From: Chitinophagaceae bacterium
GTDB lineage: Bacteria > Bacteroidota > Bacteroidia > Chitinophagales > Chitinophagaceae
NCBI GenBank assembly: GCA_025360525.1
Contig: JANYCA010000114.1
Span: 1-48,617 of the forward strand
DNA length: 48,617 nt
Reading direction: 5' to 3'
Part shown: piece by piece, positions 9,081 to 16,944 of the stretch
Layout: every line of letters starts with the position of its first letter
Position numbering within the stretch: the stretch's first letter is position 1
The notes under the pieces: generated by a model
What the model saw: only the letters and a program-made list of their open reading frames with translations
The model's database searches: none
What the model was told of the DNA's origin: nothing
Made by a program: the position numbers and the translations under genes

Positions 9081-12000
9081 TGAACTTTCAACCTGTAGCA
9101 ATAAAAAAGCCTACCCTTAAAGAAAATCGGGCACTTAGGTTAATGATAATAATTGGTGTAATATCCATCGTTTTTTTTATGTACACTTTGTGGCAGAAGG
9201 CCGTGGTTGGTTATTATCCCCTGTATGTCTTGCTGATGATAGCTTTAGCCTATTATTGCCTTAAATACCTGCACGAATGGTATCATTATTTTTCTATTTC
9301 TGTTGATAAGCCACCAGTTACTAATAAAATTTATACAGTAGATATATTAACTACTTATTGCGCAGGTGAGCCTTTTGATATGTTGCAGCAAACGCTTGAA
9401 GCCATTCAAAAAATTACCTATCCGCATACAGCCTGGTGCTGCGATGAGGCAGATGATCCTTTGGTTAAAACTTTATGCCTTCAGTTGGGTGTTAAACATG
9501 TAACCCGAACGATTAAAAAAAATGCCAAGGCGGGCAATATCAACAATGCGTTGCAATATGCTACCGGCGAGTTATGCGTTGTGCTGGATCCGGATCATAT
9601 TCCGGCACCGGAAATGCTGGATCATTTGGTTGCATATTTTGACGATCAATCAATAGGATTTGTACAAATTGTGCAAGCCTATTACAACCAGAAAGAAAGC
9701 CTGGTGGCCAAGGGTGCAGCCCAACAAACCTACCAGTTTTATGGGCCTATGATGATGGCCATGCACAGTTACGGAACGGTTCAGGCCATAGGCGCTAATT
9801 GTACGTTCCGAAGGGCAGCGCTGGATTCAATAGGTGGCCATGCCAGCGGTTTATCGGAAGATATGCACACAGCCATGCAGATGCATGCAAAAGGATGGCG
9901 TTCGGTATATGTGCCGTCCATACTTACAAGAGGGCTGGTGCCTGCTACTTTATCATCTTATTTTAAGCAGCAATTGAAATGGAGCAGGGGTACATGGGAG
10001 CTGCTGTTGGTTACCTACCCAAAACTTTTTACCAAATTTACCTGGCGACAAAAAATCCATTATTTAACCCTGCCGTTTCATTACCTGAGTGGGTTAATTT
10101 TTCTGATAAATTTTTTAATACCTGTGATAGCCTTGTTTACTGGCTACATTCCATTAAAGATGGATGTGTTAAGTTTTCTGCTGGCATCATTGCCTTTTTT
10201 TGCAATGGGATTGCTAATACGGCATTATGTACAAAAATGGGTTGCCGAAGAAACCGATAGAGGATTCCACCTGGTGGGTGGTATTTTGCAGATAGGCACC
10301 TGGTGGGTACATTCAGTTGGTTTTGTTTATACATTGCTTCGAAAAAAAGTGCCCTATATTCCTACACCCAAAAATGATTCAGACCCACTGCCTTTGCTAT
10401 ACAACCTGCCCAATATTGCTGTAATGGTTATATCTTTCGCAGCAATTATTTACGGTCTCCGGAACGATTATAATCCATATACAGTCTTCATGGTGGCACT
10501 TGCTTCCATGCAAATATTTTTCATGGTATTTATTTTATCAGTTTCAGGATATGTGAATAAAAAAAGTGCTGTTAGTAACATTGCCGGTGGACTTAGAAGC
10601 AGTACATGGCTGATAGAAAAAACGCATGGTCTTTTAAGAAACTACTCTTTGAGCCTTTCTTTTTTAGTTGTTGCAGTATTCATCTTTGCTTTTTATAAAC
10701 AGCAGCAGTTGCCTACTTTTATACCAAAGCCACTGCCAAGCCTGCAGATTTTTTATAAAGGGGTTTACCAGGCTGCAGCAACTAACGGAACAAAGAGGTT
10801 AAGTACTGTTTTTAATAAAGAAAACAGCACTGCTGACATTGCTGTTGTTGCATTTACTATTTCATGGAATGATGGTGAAACAAACAAATTACCACTTGAT
10901 GAGTTTAAAGAAGTTTATCAGCACAATGCTGTGCCGATGATGGTTTGGAAGCAATGGCAAAAGGATAGCGCTGGCAATATAGCTAAAGATGATTTTGTAA
11001 TGCAGCATATTATTGACGGTAAATATGATGCTGCAATTGGCACGCTGGCGAGGCAAGTGGCGGCTTTACAAAAACCAATTTTCATGAGCGTTTCTCAAGA
11101 AGTTGAAAGTAATAAACACTCATTATTTGTACCATCCAATTGCAAGCCGCAGGAATTTATTGCAGCATGGCGGCATGTTCATCGCATATTCGATCAGGCA
11201 AAAGCAGACAGGGTAATCTGGATTTGGAATCCATGGGATGCTGTAGCAGCCGATGCATATTTCCCTGGCAGCAAATATGTGGATTGGCTGGGAGTTCAGC
11301 TAAAAAACAGTTTATTTGAAAAATATAAAAATGTTGCGGCAGGTTTTGATTCTTTATACCGGCCCTATCACCAGTTAGACATTTTTAACACGGGATTGCC
11401 AGTGATGATTACGGAAGCAGCAACAGTAAATGATACTTGGTGGCAACAGGCATGGAAAAACAGTGATACTTCCTTTAAAGAAATTAAGGGGGTTGTATTT
11501 CTCAATGATGCAGCTACCGTTGCAAAAAACAATGCCGTTAATGCAGATCCAGTGGCGTTCACTAATATATTAGCGAAAGCACCTGCAGGTGGCAGACCAA
11601 TTTTTGAAAGCCCCCTCCTTTTTAGCGACATCAATAAATACAGCCAGCAGTACAGTCTGCCAGCTAATGTAAGAAGCGTTGTGTATGATAAGGGCTTTAA
11701 CTGGTTTAGAAACCGTCATACACTTATGCTAAAAACACTAGAGGCTGATGTGGCCGAAATGAAAAGCATCGGTATCAATACGGTTGAGCGAACGATGCCC
11801 GGATTTTACGACAAAAACCTGGGCAGAGTATTGGAGCAAAATGGCATGAACCTGGTAAGCAGATTTAATTATTTTGTTAGCCCGGAAATAGTGGACAATG
11901 ATAAAAAAATGCAGCAGGAAAAAGAGAAAATTCTTGCTGCCGTAAAAGAAAATCTCGATAAAAAATATATAATAGCCTGGAACCTGGGAAATGATGTGTT

Positions 12001-12772
12001 GTTTAACCTGGAAACTCAAACTTTTAAACCTGATTATTTTTATTACCAGAATAAGTATATAACATGGTTGGCCGATTTATGCAAACAAATCAGGCTAATT
12101 GACAGTATAAGGCCACTGGTAATGGATCTTAACTGGGATGTAAAAGGCCGGGAGCGCTTTCATATCTATAAAAAATATGTACCGGAGATAAACAAGTTTT
12201 TGCTTGTGGCCGACGTAAAAAATAAGGTAGGTTTCAGCGAACCACTGGAGGATGGCATGGCTTGGGGGAAAGTGCAGGTAGAATATTGGCCATTGATTGC
12301 TGCCATGTACAAAACAGGTACCATACCAGTGTGGCAGGATATTGAAAATACAGATAACATTAACCTTGAAGGTATATTGGACCTGGATGGGAGGAAAAAA
12401 CAATGGTTCAAAAAGGTAGCCAACAGTTGGGGAAATTTAAAAATGCCCCCATCATCTATACCGGATATTAAAATTTTAAAGCCGGCCAAAACTACCAACG
12501 TCAACTTAAGTTTGAGGTATTATGTATTGCTTAATAAAGACAGCAAGCAATGGCGACTTTACAAAGGCGAGCCAAAGGAATTGCATTTTGAATGGTACCT
12601 GGTTAGGGTAGATCAGTTTGGAAACAGGATGTTCATTAAAAAAGTTGGAGAAGGCCCTTTTATTGATTTGTCAATACCGGGCGAACCACAATTTTATCAA
12701 TTGTATGTAGAAGCTGTCCGGGGCGATGAGGTTAAAGTTGTAAATTCTACCTTAAATACACCTTTGCGATAA
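9080..12772 (+). CDS. Cellulose-synthase-like GT2 fused to a GH26-like and a degenerate GH TIM-barrel domain
   Basis: This 1230-residue membrane protein has two N-terminal membrane helices (about 21-66), then a processive GT2 domain. That domain shows Asp122, DPD at 170-172, SED at 259-261 and QQLKW at 297-301, the D,D,D,Q(Q/R)xRW pattern of synthases. About six further helices span 330-540. A TIM-barrel segment (about 565-830) resembles GH26: FIAAWRHVHRIF, WIWNPWD, YVDWLGVQ and PVMITEA, with Glu779 as likely nucleophile. A third barrel (about 865-1120) ending in a beta-sandwich resembles the upstream hydrolase, but the catalytic NE is ND (971-972). The ATG at 9080 overlaps the upstream stop; an earlier in-frame start at 9041 lies inside the neighbour and is unlikely. 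Predicted role: synthesis and export of a beta-glycan with built-in processing. The product is unknown. Confidence 0.82.
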   Translation: MNFQPVAIKKPTLKENRALRLMIIIGVISIVFFMYTLWQKAVVGYYPLYVLLMIALAYYCLKYLHEWYHYFSISVDKPPVTNKIYTVDILTTYCAGEPFDMLQQTLEAIQKITYPHTAWCCDEADDPLVKTLCLQLGVKHVTRTIKKNAKAGNINNALQYATGELCVVLDPDHIPAPEMLDHLVAYFDDQSIGFVQIVQAYYNQKESLVAKGAAQQTYQFYGPMMMAMHSYGTVQAIGANCTFRRAALDSIGGHASGLSEDMHTAMQMHAKGWRSVYVPSILTRGLVPATLSSYFKQQLKWSRGTWELLLVTYPKLFTKFTWRQKIHYLTLPFHYLSGLIFLINFLIPVIALFTGYIPLKMDVLSFLLASLPFFAMGLLIRHYVQKWVAEETDRGFHLVGGILQIGTWWVHSVGFVYTLLRKKVPYIPTPKNDSDPLPLLYNLPNIAVMVISFAAIIYGLRNDYNPYTVFMVALASMQIFFMVFILSVSGYVNKKSAVSNIAGGLRSSTWLIEKTHGLLRNYSLSLSFLVVAVFIFAFYKQQQLPTFIPKPLPSLQIFYKGVYQAAATNGTKRLSTVFNKENSTADIAVVAFTISWNDGETNKLPLDEFKEVYQHNAVPMMVWKQWQKDSAGNIAKDDFVMQHIIDGKYDAAIGTLARQVAALQKPIFMSVSQEVESNKHSLFVPSNCKPQEFIAAWRHVHRIFDQAKADRVIWIWNPWDAVAADAYFPGSKYVDWLGVQLKNSLFEKYKNVAAGFDSLYRPYHQLDIFNTGLPVMITEAATVNDTWWQQAWKNSDTSFKEIKGVVFLNDAATVAKNNAVNADPVAFTNILAKAPAGGRPIFESPLLFSDINKYSQQYSLPANVRSVVYDKGFNWFRNRHTLMLKTLEADVAEMKSIGINTVERTMPGFYDKNLGRVLEQNGMNLVSRFNYFVSPEIVDNDKKMQQEKEKILAAVKENLDKKYIIAWNLGNDVLFNLETQTFKPDYFYYQNKYITWLADLCKQIRLIDSIRPLVMDLNWDVKGRERFHIYKKYVPEINKFLLVADVKNKVGFSEPLEDGMAWGKVQVEYWPLIAAMYKTGTIPVWQDIENTDNINLEGILDLDGRKKQWFKKVANSWGNLKMPPSSIPDIKILKPAKTTNVNLSLRYYVLLNKDSKQWRLYKGEPKELHFEWYLVRVDQFGNRMFIKKVGEGPFIDLSIPGEPQFYQLYVEAVRGDEVKVVNSTLNTPLR

Positions 12773-13030
12773 TGTTTTTTCTGGAGATAATTAACTGCTT
12801 TGAGGTGCCACAAAATCTCATGGAAAATTCGTCAGCAATTCCAAAGCATTACAGAAAATTCAGCAGGGAATATGAAAGTGTTTATCGATGAGATACCCAA
12901 TTGTTAGACCTAAAAATAAAATCAGCCTGCTTTAAAAAACCTGCAATTTAAAACCAGTTAAAGTAATCAGGTAATGTGGCAAAAAATAGTTGGTGATTTA
13001 TTTAGATAAAAAATGGCAAACAGTTGATGA

Positions 13031-15064
13031 CTATCTAAGTTGGTTAGCAGTTCTGTTATTGTAAGGGGCCTTTACAAAATCTCTTGGATAATTCCTTAAA
13101 TACCTCCACAGAATTCCTAAAAATTCAGGGTAATCTTTCAATCGAATGCCCCTGCTTTTAACGGCTACATAAAAAGCAAGTCCGAAGCTGACTGCAAAAT
13201 TTAAAAAACCAATCATGCCCACACCAAAAAGGGTGTACCATATTTCCTTTACCGAAACAGCGTGGTTAAGCCCAAAAAAACCAATTGCAGTATTGGCTGC
13301 AGAAATAGTGATGTGACGTATATCGAAAGGAATACCAAATGTTTTACCTAAAAAACCTGCCATGCCGAGGAAAAACCCAAGGGCTATATTTCCAATCAAT
13401 GCGCCAAGGTTGTTTTCGATATAATGAATAATTCTATACCTACGCTGTTCGTTAAAACGTTTTTTAAAAATGATGGAGCTACGCATACGATCAGCAATTT
13501 TACCATACACTACGTAGTTTTCTACAAAGCCTGCTATAAGTCCGCTTGCAAATAGAAAAAAACCTGTAATACAGGCATATAAAAGTGCCAGGCTATGAAA
13601 AGGCTGCTGGTCGTTTAATAATTTTTGTGCTCCTAAACCTTCGGCTATTTTGGTGCCGGTAGCAGCGAAAAACAACCATGCGAGCAAATAGGTTAATGGA
13701 AATACGATTATCAAATTGCCTGTAAAAGATGCCAGCTGGGTGCGGCTCACTTTGGCAATGGTAATGGCAAGGTTCCTTAAATCCGGTTGGTCGCCAATTT
13801 TTTGCGCATCGAAAGAACTAGCTACATTGTTAGCTGTGTAGGCAGGTTGCTTGGTTGCCAGTGTAGACCCGGTTTCTTGAATTAAAATAAATCCCAGTGA
13901 ATAATTGGTGCTGTACAGAAAGCCTTGCCAGAAAGGCGCTACAGTCATTTTGCTCAACAAGTTTTTTATAATCCCAATAAAAGAAATGATGATTCCGCCG
14001 CCGGCAGCACTGCGGAACATATTCCAGAATTCTCTACGGGTGGTGGTAATAAATTTTTCCCCGGTACGGCCGCCATGTTCTGCTATTTGGTACGCCAGAA
14101 AGCCAGTGTTTTCGCTAACAAATTCTTTCAGGGAATTCTGGGTGTTTTCGTTGTACACCACCGTTGTAAAGTAATCTACAAAACGTTCGGTATTAAAACT
14201 GTTGTCTGCATCTAATACATCCAGTATAATAAACAACCGTTCAATCATTTGCTGCAGCCGTGTAAGAATATAGGCCTGTGCAAGACTGGTTCCGTATTGC
14301 AACCGTTGATCTTTTATCCATTGAATACTTTGGTTGCAGTTGTACAATGTTTCGGTAATGTTTTCAACAAGAGAACGTTTTATTTCCACCGAGCCACTTG
14401 GCCCGAATTGTTGTAATAATTCATTTATTAACCTGTTTTGCTCCAGAAATGGAAATACGGCATCATTAAAATTTGCAAACCGCTGTGTAATTTCCTTTTC
14501 TAATCCAAGCGTTACAATGCGGTAACTGAGCAATTGCAATGATTGGGCAAATTGTTTTAAAAGGGAAGGTTCCGTAAGATTAATCTGTATGCCCAACCCT
14601 TCAAAAAATTGAACCCATAAATCTTTGTCAACACCTTTCACCCACAGGTAATCGTGTTTTTTGTAAAATATCTTATTAATTACAAACAAAAAATTGTCGG
14701 GTGTTTGTAACTCCGGTAGTATTTTGTGTTTCAGTTTACTGGTTAGTTCCTGCACAAATCCACGGCTGCTCACAATGCCGTTTTCGGTAAGTGCTGGCAC
14801 AATATTAGTATGTAAAAATTGGGTGAGCAGTGCTTTGCGTAAAGAGAAAAGGGAAGTTCTGTCTTGAGAAATCTGATAAAGCAGGGCCTTAAACCTTAAT
14901 TCGGCCTGGGCAAAATCCTTGGGTTTATCCGGCCGGATTTTAGCCATTAATTCCACCAGAAATTCAATGCTTCGGTTAGGCGTATGCAGTGGCAAAACCA
15001 CAGCCTGTTGCCTTGCTGGGGTTTTTGATGTTGCATCCTTAGCCTTTCTTGTTAACCGAAGCAT
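13031..15064 (-). CDS. Multi-pass membrane protein of the 'site-specific recombinase' (Gcr, PF10136) family
   Basis: This protein of about 677 residues has a soluble, helix-rich N-terminal half and a C-terminal half with several membrane segments, for example GGGIIISFIGIIKNLL, LIIVFPLTYLLAWLFF, LALLYACITGFFLFASGLIAGF and VGMIGFLNFAVSFGLAFYV. RSSIIFKKRFNEQRR and the GLNHAVSVKE segment match what I recall of the family called site-specific recombinase Gcr. The family name comes from an old genetic observation; a polytopic membrane protein with no visible tyrosine- or serine-recombinase motif is an odd recombinase, and the true function is open. I start at the ATG at 15064; an in-frame TTG at 15106 would add 14 residues. 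Neighbours do not clarify its role. Confidence 0.75.
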   Translation of the reverse strand: MLRLTRKAKDATSKTPARQQAVVLPLHTPNRSIEFLVELMAKIRPDKPKDFAQAELRFKALLYQISQDRTSLFSLRKALLTQFLHTNIVPALTENGIVSSRGFVQELTSKLKHKILPELQTPDNFLFVINKIFYKKHDYLWVKGVDKDLWVQFFEGLGIQINLTEPSLLKQFAQSLQLLSYRIVTLGLEKEITQRFANFNDAVFPFLEQNRLINELLQQFGPSGSVEIKRSLVENITETLYNCNQSIQWIKDQRLQYGTSLAQAYILTRLQQMIERLFIILDVLDADNSFNTERFVDYFTTVVYNENTQNSLKEFVSENTGFLAYQIAEHGGRTGEKFITTTRREFWNMFRSAAGGGIIISFIGIIKNLLSKMTVAPFWQGFLYSTNYSLGFILIQETGSTLATKQPAYTANNVASSFDAQKIGDQPDLRNLAITIAKVSRTQLASFTGNLIIVFPLTYLLAWLFFAATGTKIAEGLGAQKLLNDQQPFHSLALLYACITGFFLFASGLIAGFVENYVVYGKIADRMRSSIIFKKRFNEQRRYRIIHYIENNLGALIGNIALGFFLGMAGFLGKTFGIPFDIRHITISAANTAIGFFGLNHAVSVKEIWYTLFGVGMIGFLNFAVSFGLAFYVAVKSRGIRLKDYPEFLGILWRYLRNYPRDFVKAPYNNRTANQLR

Positions 15065-15178
15065 ATAAAAAAATGTAATTAAAAAGGAATAACGTTTCAG
15101 CGACAATTAACTGTATAGCCAAGACAAAATTTGTTCCTAAAATGTTGCACCATTATTTAATTGATTAAAAAATGGGCT

Positions 15179-15186
15179 TACCTTTG
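15179..15186 (+). promoter_or_regulatory. Candidate -7 box upstream of clpS
   Basis: TACCTTTG matches the Bacteroidota -7 consensus TAnnTTTG and ends 8 bases before the clpS start, which would give a nearly leaderless transcript. A TTG lies 15 bases upstream (15161-15163), slightly closer than usual for the -33 element. Confidence 0.4.
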
Positions 15187-15194
15187 TCATTATT

Positions 15195-15488
15195 ATGTTA
15201 CTATCTACTTCAATACAATACGAGCAGGAGATTGATACGCTTACATTAGACGGAAACTATTGCTCTTTAGTTTGCTGGAATGATGATGTAAACACTTTTG
15301 AATGGGTAATTGAAAGTTTGATCGACATATGCGGCCATACCAAAGAACAGGCTGAACAATGCGCCATTATCATCGACAGCAAAGGGAAATATGCTGTAAA
15401 AGAAGGCAGCTACGAAGTATTAAAACCCATGTGCGATGCCATCACCGACCGGGGCATTAATGCCACTGTAGAAGTAATGACCAATTAG
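15195..15488 (+). CDS. clpS: ATP-dependent Clp protease adaptor ClpS
   Basis: This 97-residue adaptor hands N-degron substrates to the ClpA/ClpC ATPase. The core VCWNDDVNTFEWVIESL (about 26-42) has the conserved Asn29-Asp30-Asp31 that line the N-degron pocket. GHTKEQAEQCAIII is the usual second helix. Where other ClpS proteins have VHYxGK, with a His that contacts the substrate alpha-amino group, this one has IDSKGK, so that His appears to be replaced by Asp61. A short disordered N-terminal extension is present as expected. The aat gene follows 40 bases later on the same strand, an informative pairing because Aat makes the leading Leu/Phe that ClpS reads. No clpA is in the window. Confidence 0.93.
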   Translation: MLLSTSIQYEQEIDTLTLDGNYCSLVCWNDDVNTFEWVIESLIDICGHTKEQAEQCAIIIDSKGKYAVKEGSYEVLKPMCDAITDRGINATVEVMTN

Positions 15489-15528
15489 GTTTTGCAGTAA
15501 CCGTTTTCCTTCAATTTTATTTTTTTTA

Positions 15529-16170
15529 ATGGTTATTCTTGATAAGCGGATTCAGTTTCCACCAGTTGATACTGCCGACGAAGACGGCGTTGTAGCCATT
15601 GGTGGAGACCTTGGCACCGACCGTTTGTTGCTGGCGTATCGTAGTGGTATTTTTCCTTGGTACAAGAGCGAGGAGCCCATAGTTTGGTGGAGTCCCGATC
15701 CACGTTGTGTGCTTTTGCCCCACCATTTAAAAATCAGCAAGAGCATGCAAACTGTGCTCAACAATGGCAGGTTTCGCTTTACCAGCAACCGGGCTTTTGT
15801 TGATGTAATTGAAAATTGTAAGCAGGTAAATACGCAAAAGCACAACGGCACCTGGATTACAAATGCCATTACCAGTGCCTATACAAATTTGCACACGCTA
15901 GGCCATGCACACAGTGCGGAAGCCTGGCAGGATGGCGAACTGGTTGGTGGCCTGTATGGCATCCGGATGGGGAATGTTTTTTTTGGTGAAAGTATGTTCA
16001 GCAAAGTGAGCAATGCCAGCAAGTTTGCTTTCATCCTTTATGTTCAACAACTGCAAAAAGAGGGAGTGATTTTAATCGATTGTCAGCAGGCAACAACTCA
16101 CCTCCTAAGCCTTGGTGCTACCCTCATTAAAAGAAGTGATTTTATAAAAGTATTGGATGAAAATTGTTGA
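15529..16170 (+). CDS. aat: Leucyl/phenylalanyl-tRNA--protein transferase
   Basis: This 213-residue cytoplasmic enzyme transfers Leu or Phe from charged tRNA to the N-terminus of proteins starting with Lys or Arg, creating N-degrons. FPWYKSEEPIVWWSPDPRCVL (about 43-63, split in two recognisable family blocks) and the acetyltransferase-like core GGLYGIRMGNVFFGESMF are diagnostic. DVIENC and GTWITNAITSAYTNLH are further conserved stretches. Length is normal for the family. It lies just downstream of clpS on the same strand and probably in one transcript, forming a small N-end-rule unit. The end is followed by 90 bases and then the convergent toxin gene. Confidence 0.95.
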   Translation: MVILDKRIQFPPVDTADEDGVVAIGGDLGTDRLLLAYRSGIFPWYKSEEPIVWWSPDPRCVLLPHHLKISKSMQTVLNNGRFRFTSNRAFVDVIENCKQVNTQKHNGTWITNAITSAYTNLHTLGHAHSAEAWQDGELVGGLYGIRMGNVFFGESMFSKVSNASKFAFILYVQQLQKEGVILIDCQQATTHLLSLGATLIKRSDFIKVLDENC

Positions 16171-16260
16171 GGTTGTTTTGGGCAAACAACAAGGATAATT
16201 ACATGTCCCTTGTTCCGGCATTCTGCCAGCCTTATATTAAACCAATATTGGGTGAAAGTA

Positions 16261-16533
16261 TTAATCGTAATGAAAACGACATTGAATAATAAAACATTTC
16301 TGATCAATTCCTTTTTTGCCTTCAACCTTATACACAAGTCGGTGTTCACCGGTAATGCGTCTTGACCAGAATCCTTTTAAATCATATCTAAGTGGCTCTG
16401 GTTTTCCCATTCCTTGAAAGGGAGTTCGTTTTATTTCATTAAGCAGGTCTTTTATTTTTTCAACAATAGCGCTATCTGTCTCTATCCAATATTGAAAGTC
16501 TCTCCATCCATTTTCTGTAAACTCAAAATTCAT
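16261..16533 (-). CDS. yoeB: YoeB-family mRNA interferase toxin
   Basis: This 90-residue protein belongs to the RelE superfamily, Txe/YoeB branch, which cleaves mRNA on the ribosome at translation start. The catalytic set known from E. coli YoeB is visible: Glu46 in KPEPL, Arg65 in GEHRLVYKV, and the terminal His88-Tyr89 in CRFHYD. The opening segment WRDFQYW and FQGMGKPEPLRYDLKGFWSRRI are highly typical. It starts 12 bases after the antitoxin stop, so the pair is one operon. The catalytic residues are intact, so the toxin is probably active. Confidence 0.95.
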   Translation of the reverse strand: MNFEFTENGWRDFQYWIETDSAIVEKIKDLLNEIKRTPFQGMGKPEPLRYDLKGFWSRRITGEHRLVYKVEGKKGIDQKCFIIQCRFHYD

Positions 16534-16545
16534 AGAGGAGAAGTT

Positions 16546-16794
16546 TTACAACTTGAATTGATGAGTTTTACCTTTCTTCAATTGTTCCATTGAATCATGG
16601 AGTTGAAGCCTGTTGGCTGAGGTTGATAGCAAATGCCCGGTTTCATTTAGTGAGTTATATTCTTTCATTGAAAGGATTACGACAGCTTCATCTTCGGTAG
16701 CTCTCGAAACAACAATTACATCAGATGACTTTGACACTTCATCTAAATATTTTTTCATGTTGTTTCTTAATTGAGTTATAGAGACTGCTTTCAT
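16546..16794 (-). CDS. yefM: YefM-family antitoxin
   Basis: This antitoxin of about 82 residues belongs to the Phd/YefM family. The N-terminal half ([20 protein letters not shown]) forms the DNA-binding dimer fold, and [24 protein letters not shown] is the classic second block. The C-terminal tail after about 55 should wrap the YoeB toxin. I use the ATG at 16794, which gives the usual MKAVS start; an in-frame ATG two codons earlier (16800) is possible. It is first in the operon and probably represses it, since a matching operator lies just upstream. Confidence 0.93.
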   Translation of the reverse strand: MKAVSITQLRNNMKKYLDEVSKSSDVIVVSRATEDEAVVILSMKEYNSLNETGHLLSTSANRLQLHDSMEQLKKGKTHQFKL

Positions 16795-16807
16795 GATCAT
16801 GTATTTT

Positions 16808-16837
16808 TGTACGGGTAAATGTACGTTTAAATGTACA
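16808..16837. promoter_or_regulatory. Putative YefM operator, three TGTAC sites at 12-bp spacing
   Basis: TGTAC occurs at 16808, 16820 and 16832, exactly 12 bases apart, and the last copy is a full TGTACA palindrome. E. coli YefM is known to bind repeats with a TGTACA core, so this array 8-14 bases upstream of the antitoxin start is a strong candidate autoregulatory site. Confidence 0.75.
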
Positions 16838-16944
16838 AAAATGGCACTTGTTTTACTTCTTAATTTTACATTTGTGCAATAAATGGATAGAAATTACGGA
16901 TGTCCCACACTGGTCATTCAGCTATAATTCACCCCCTGTTCTTA

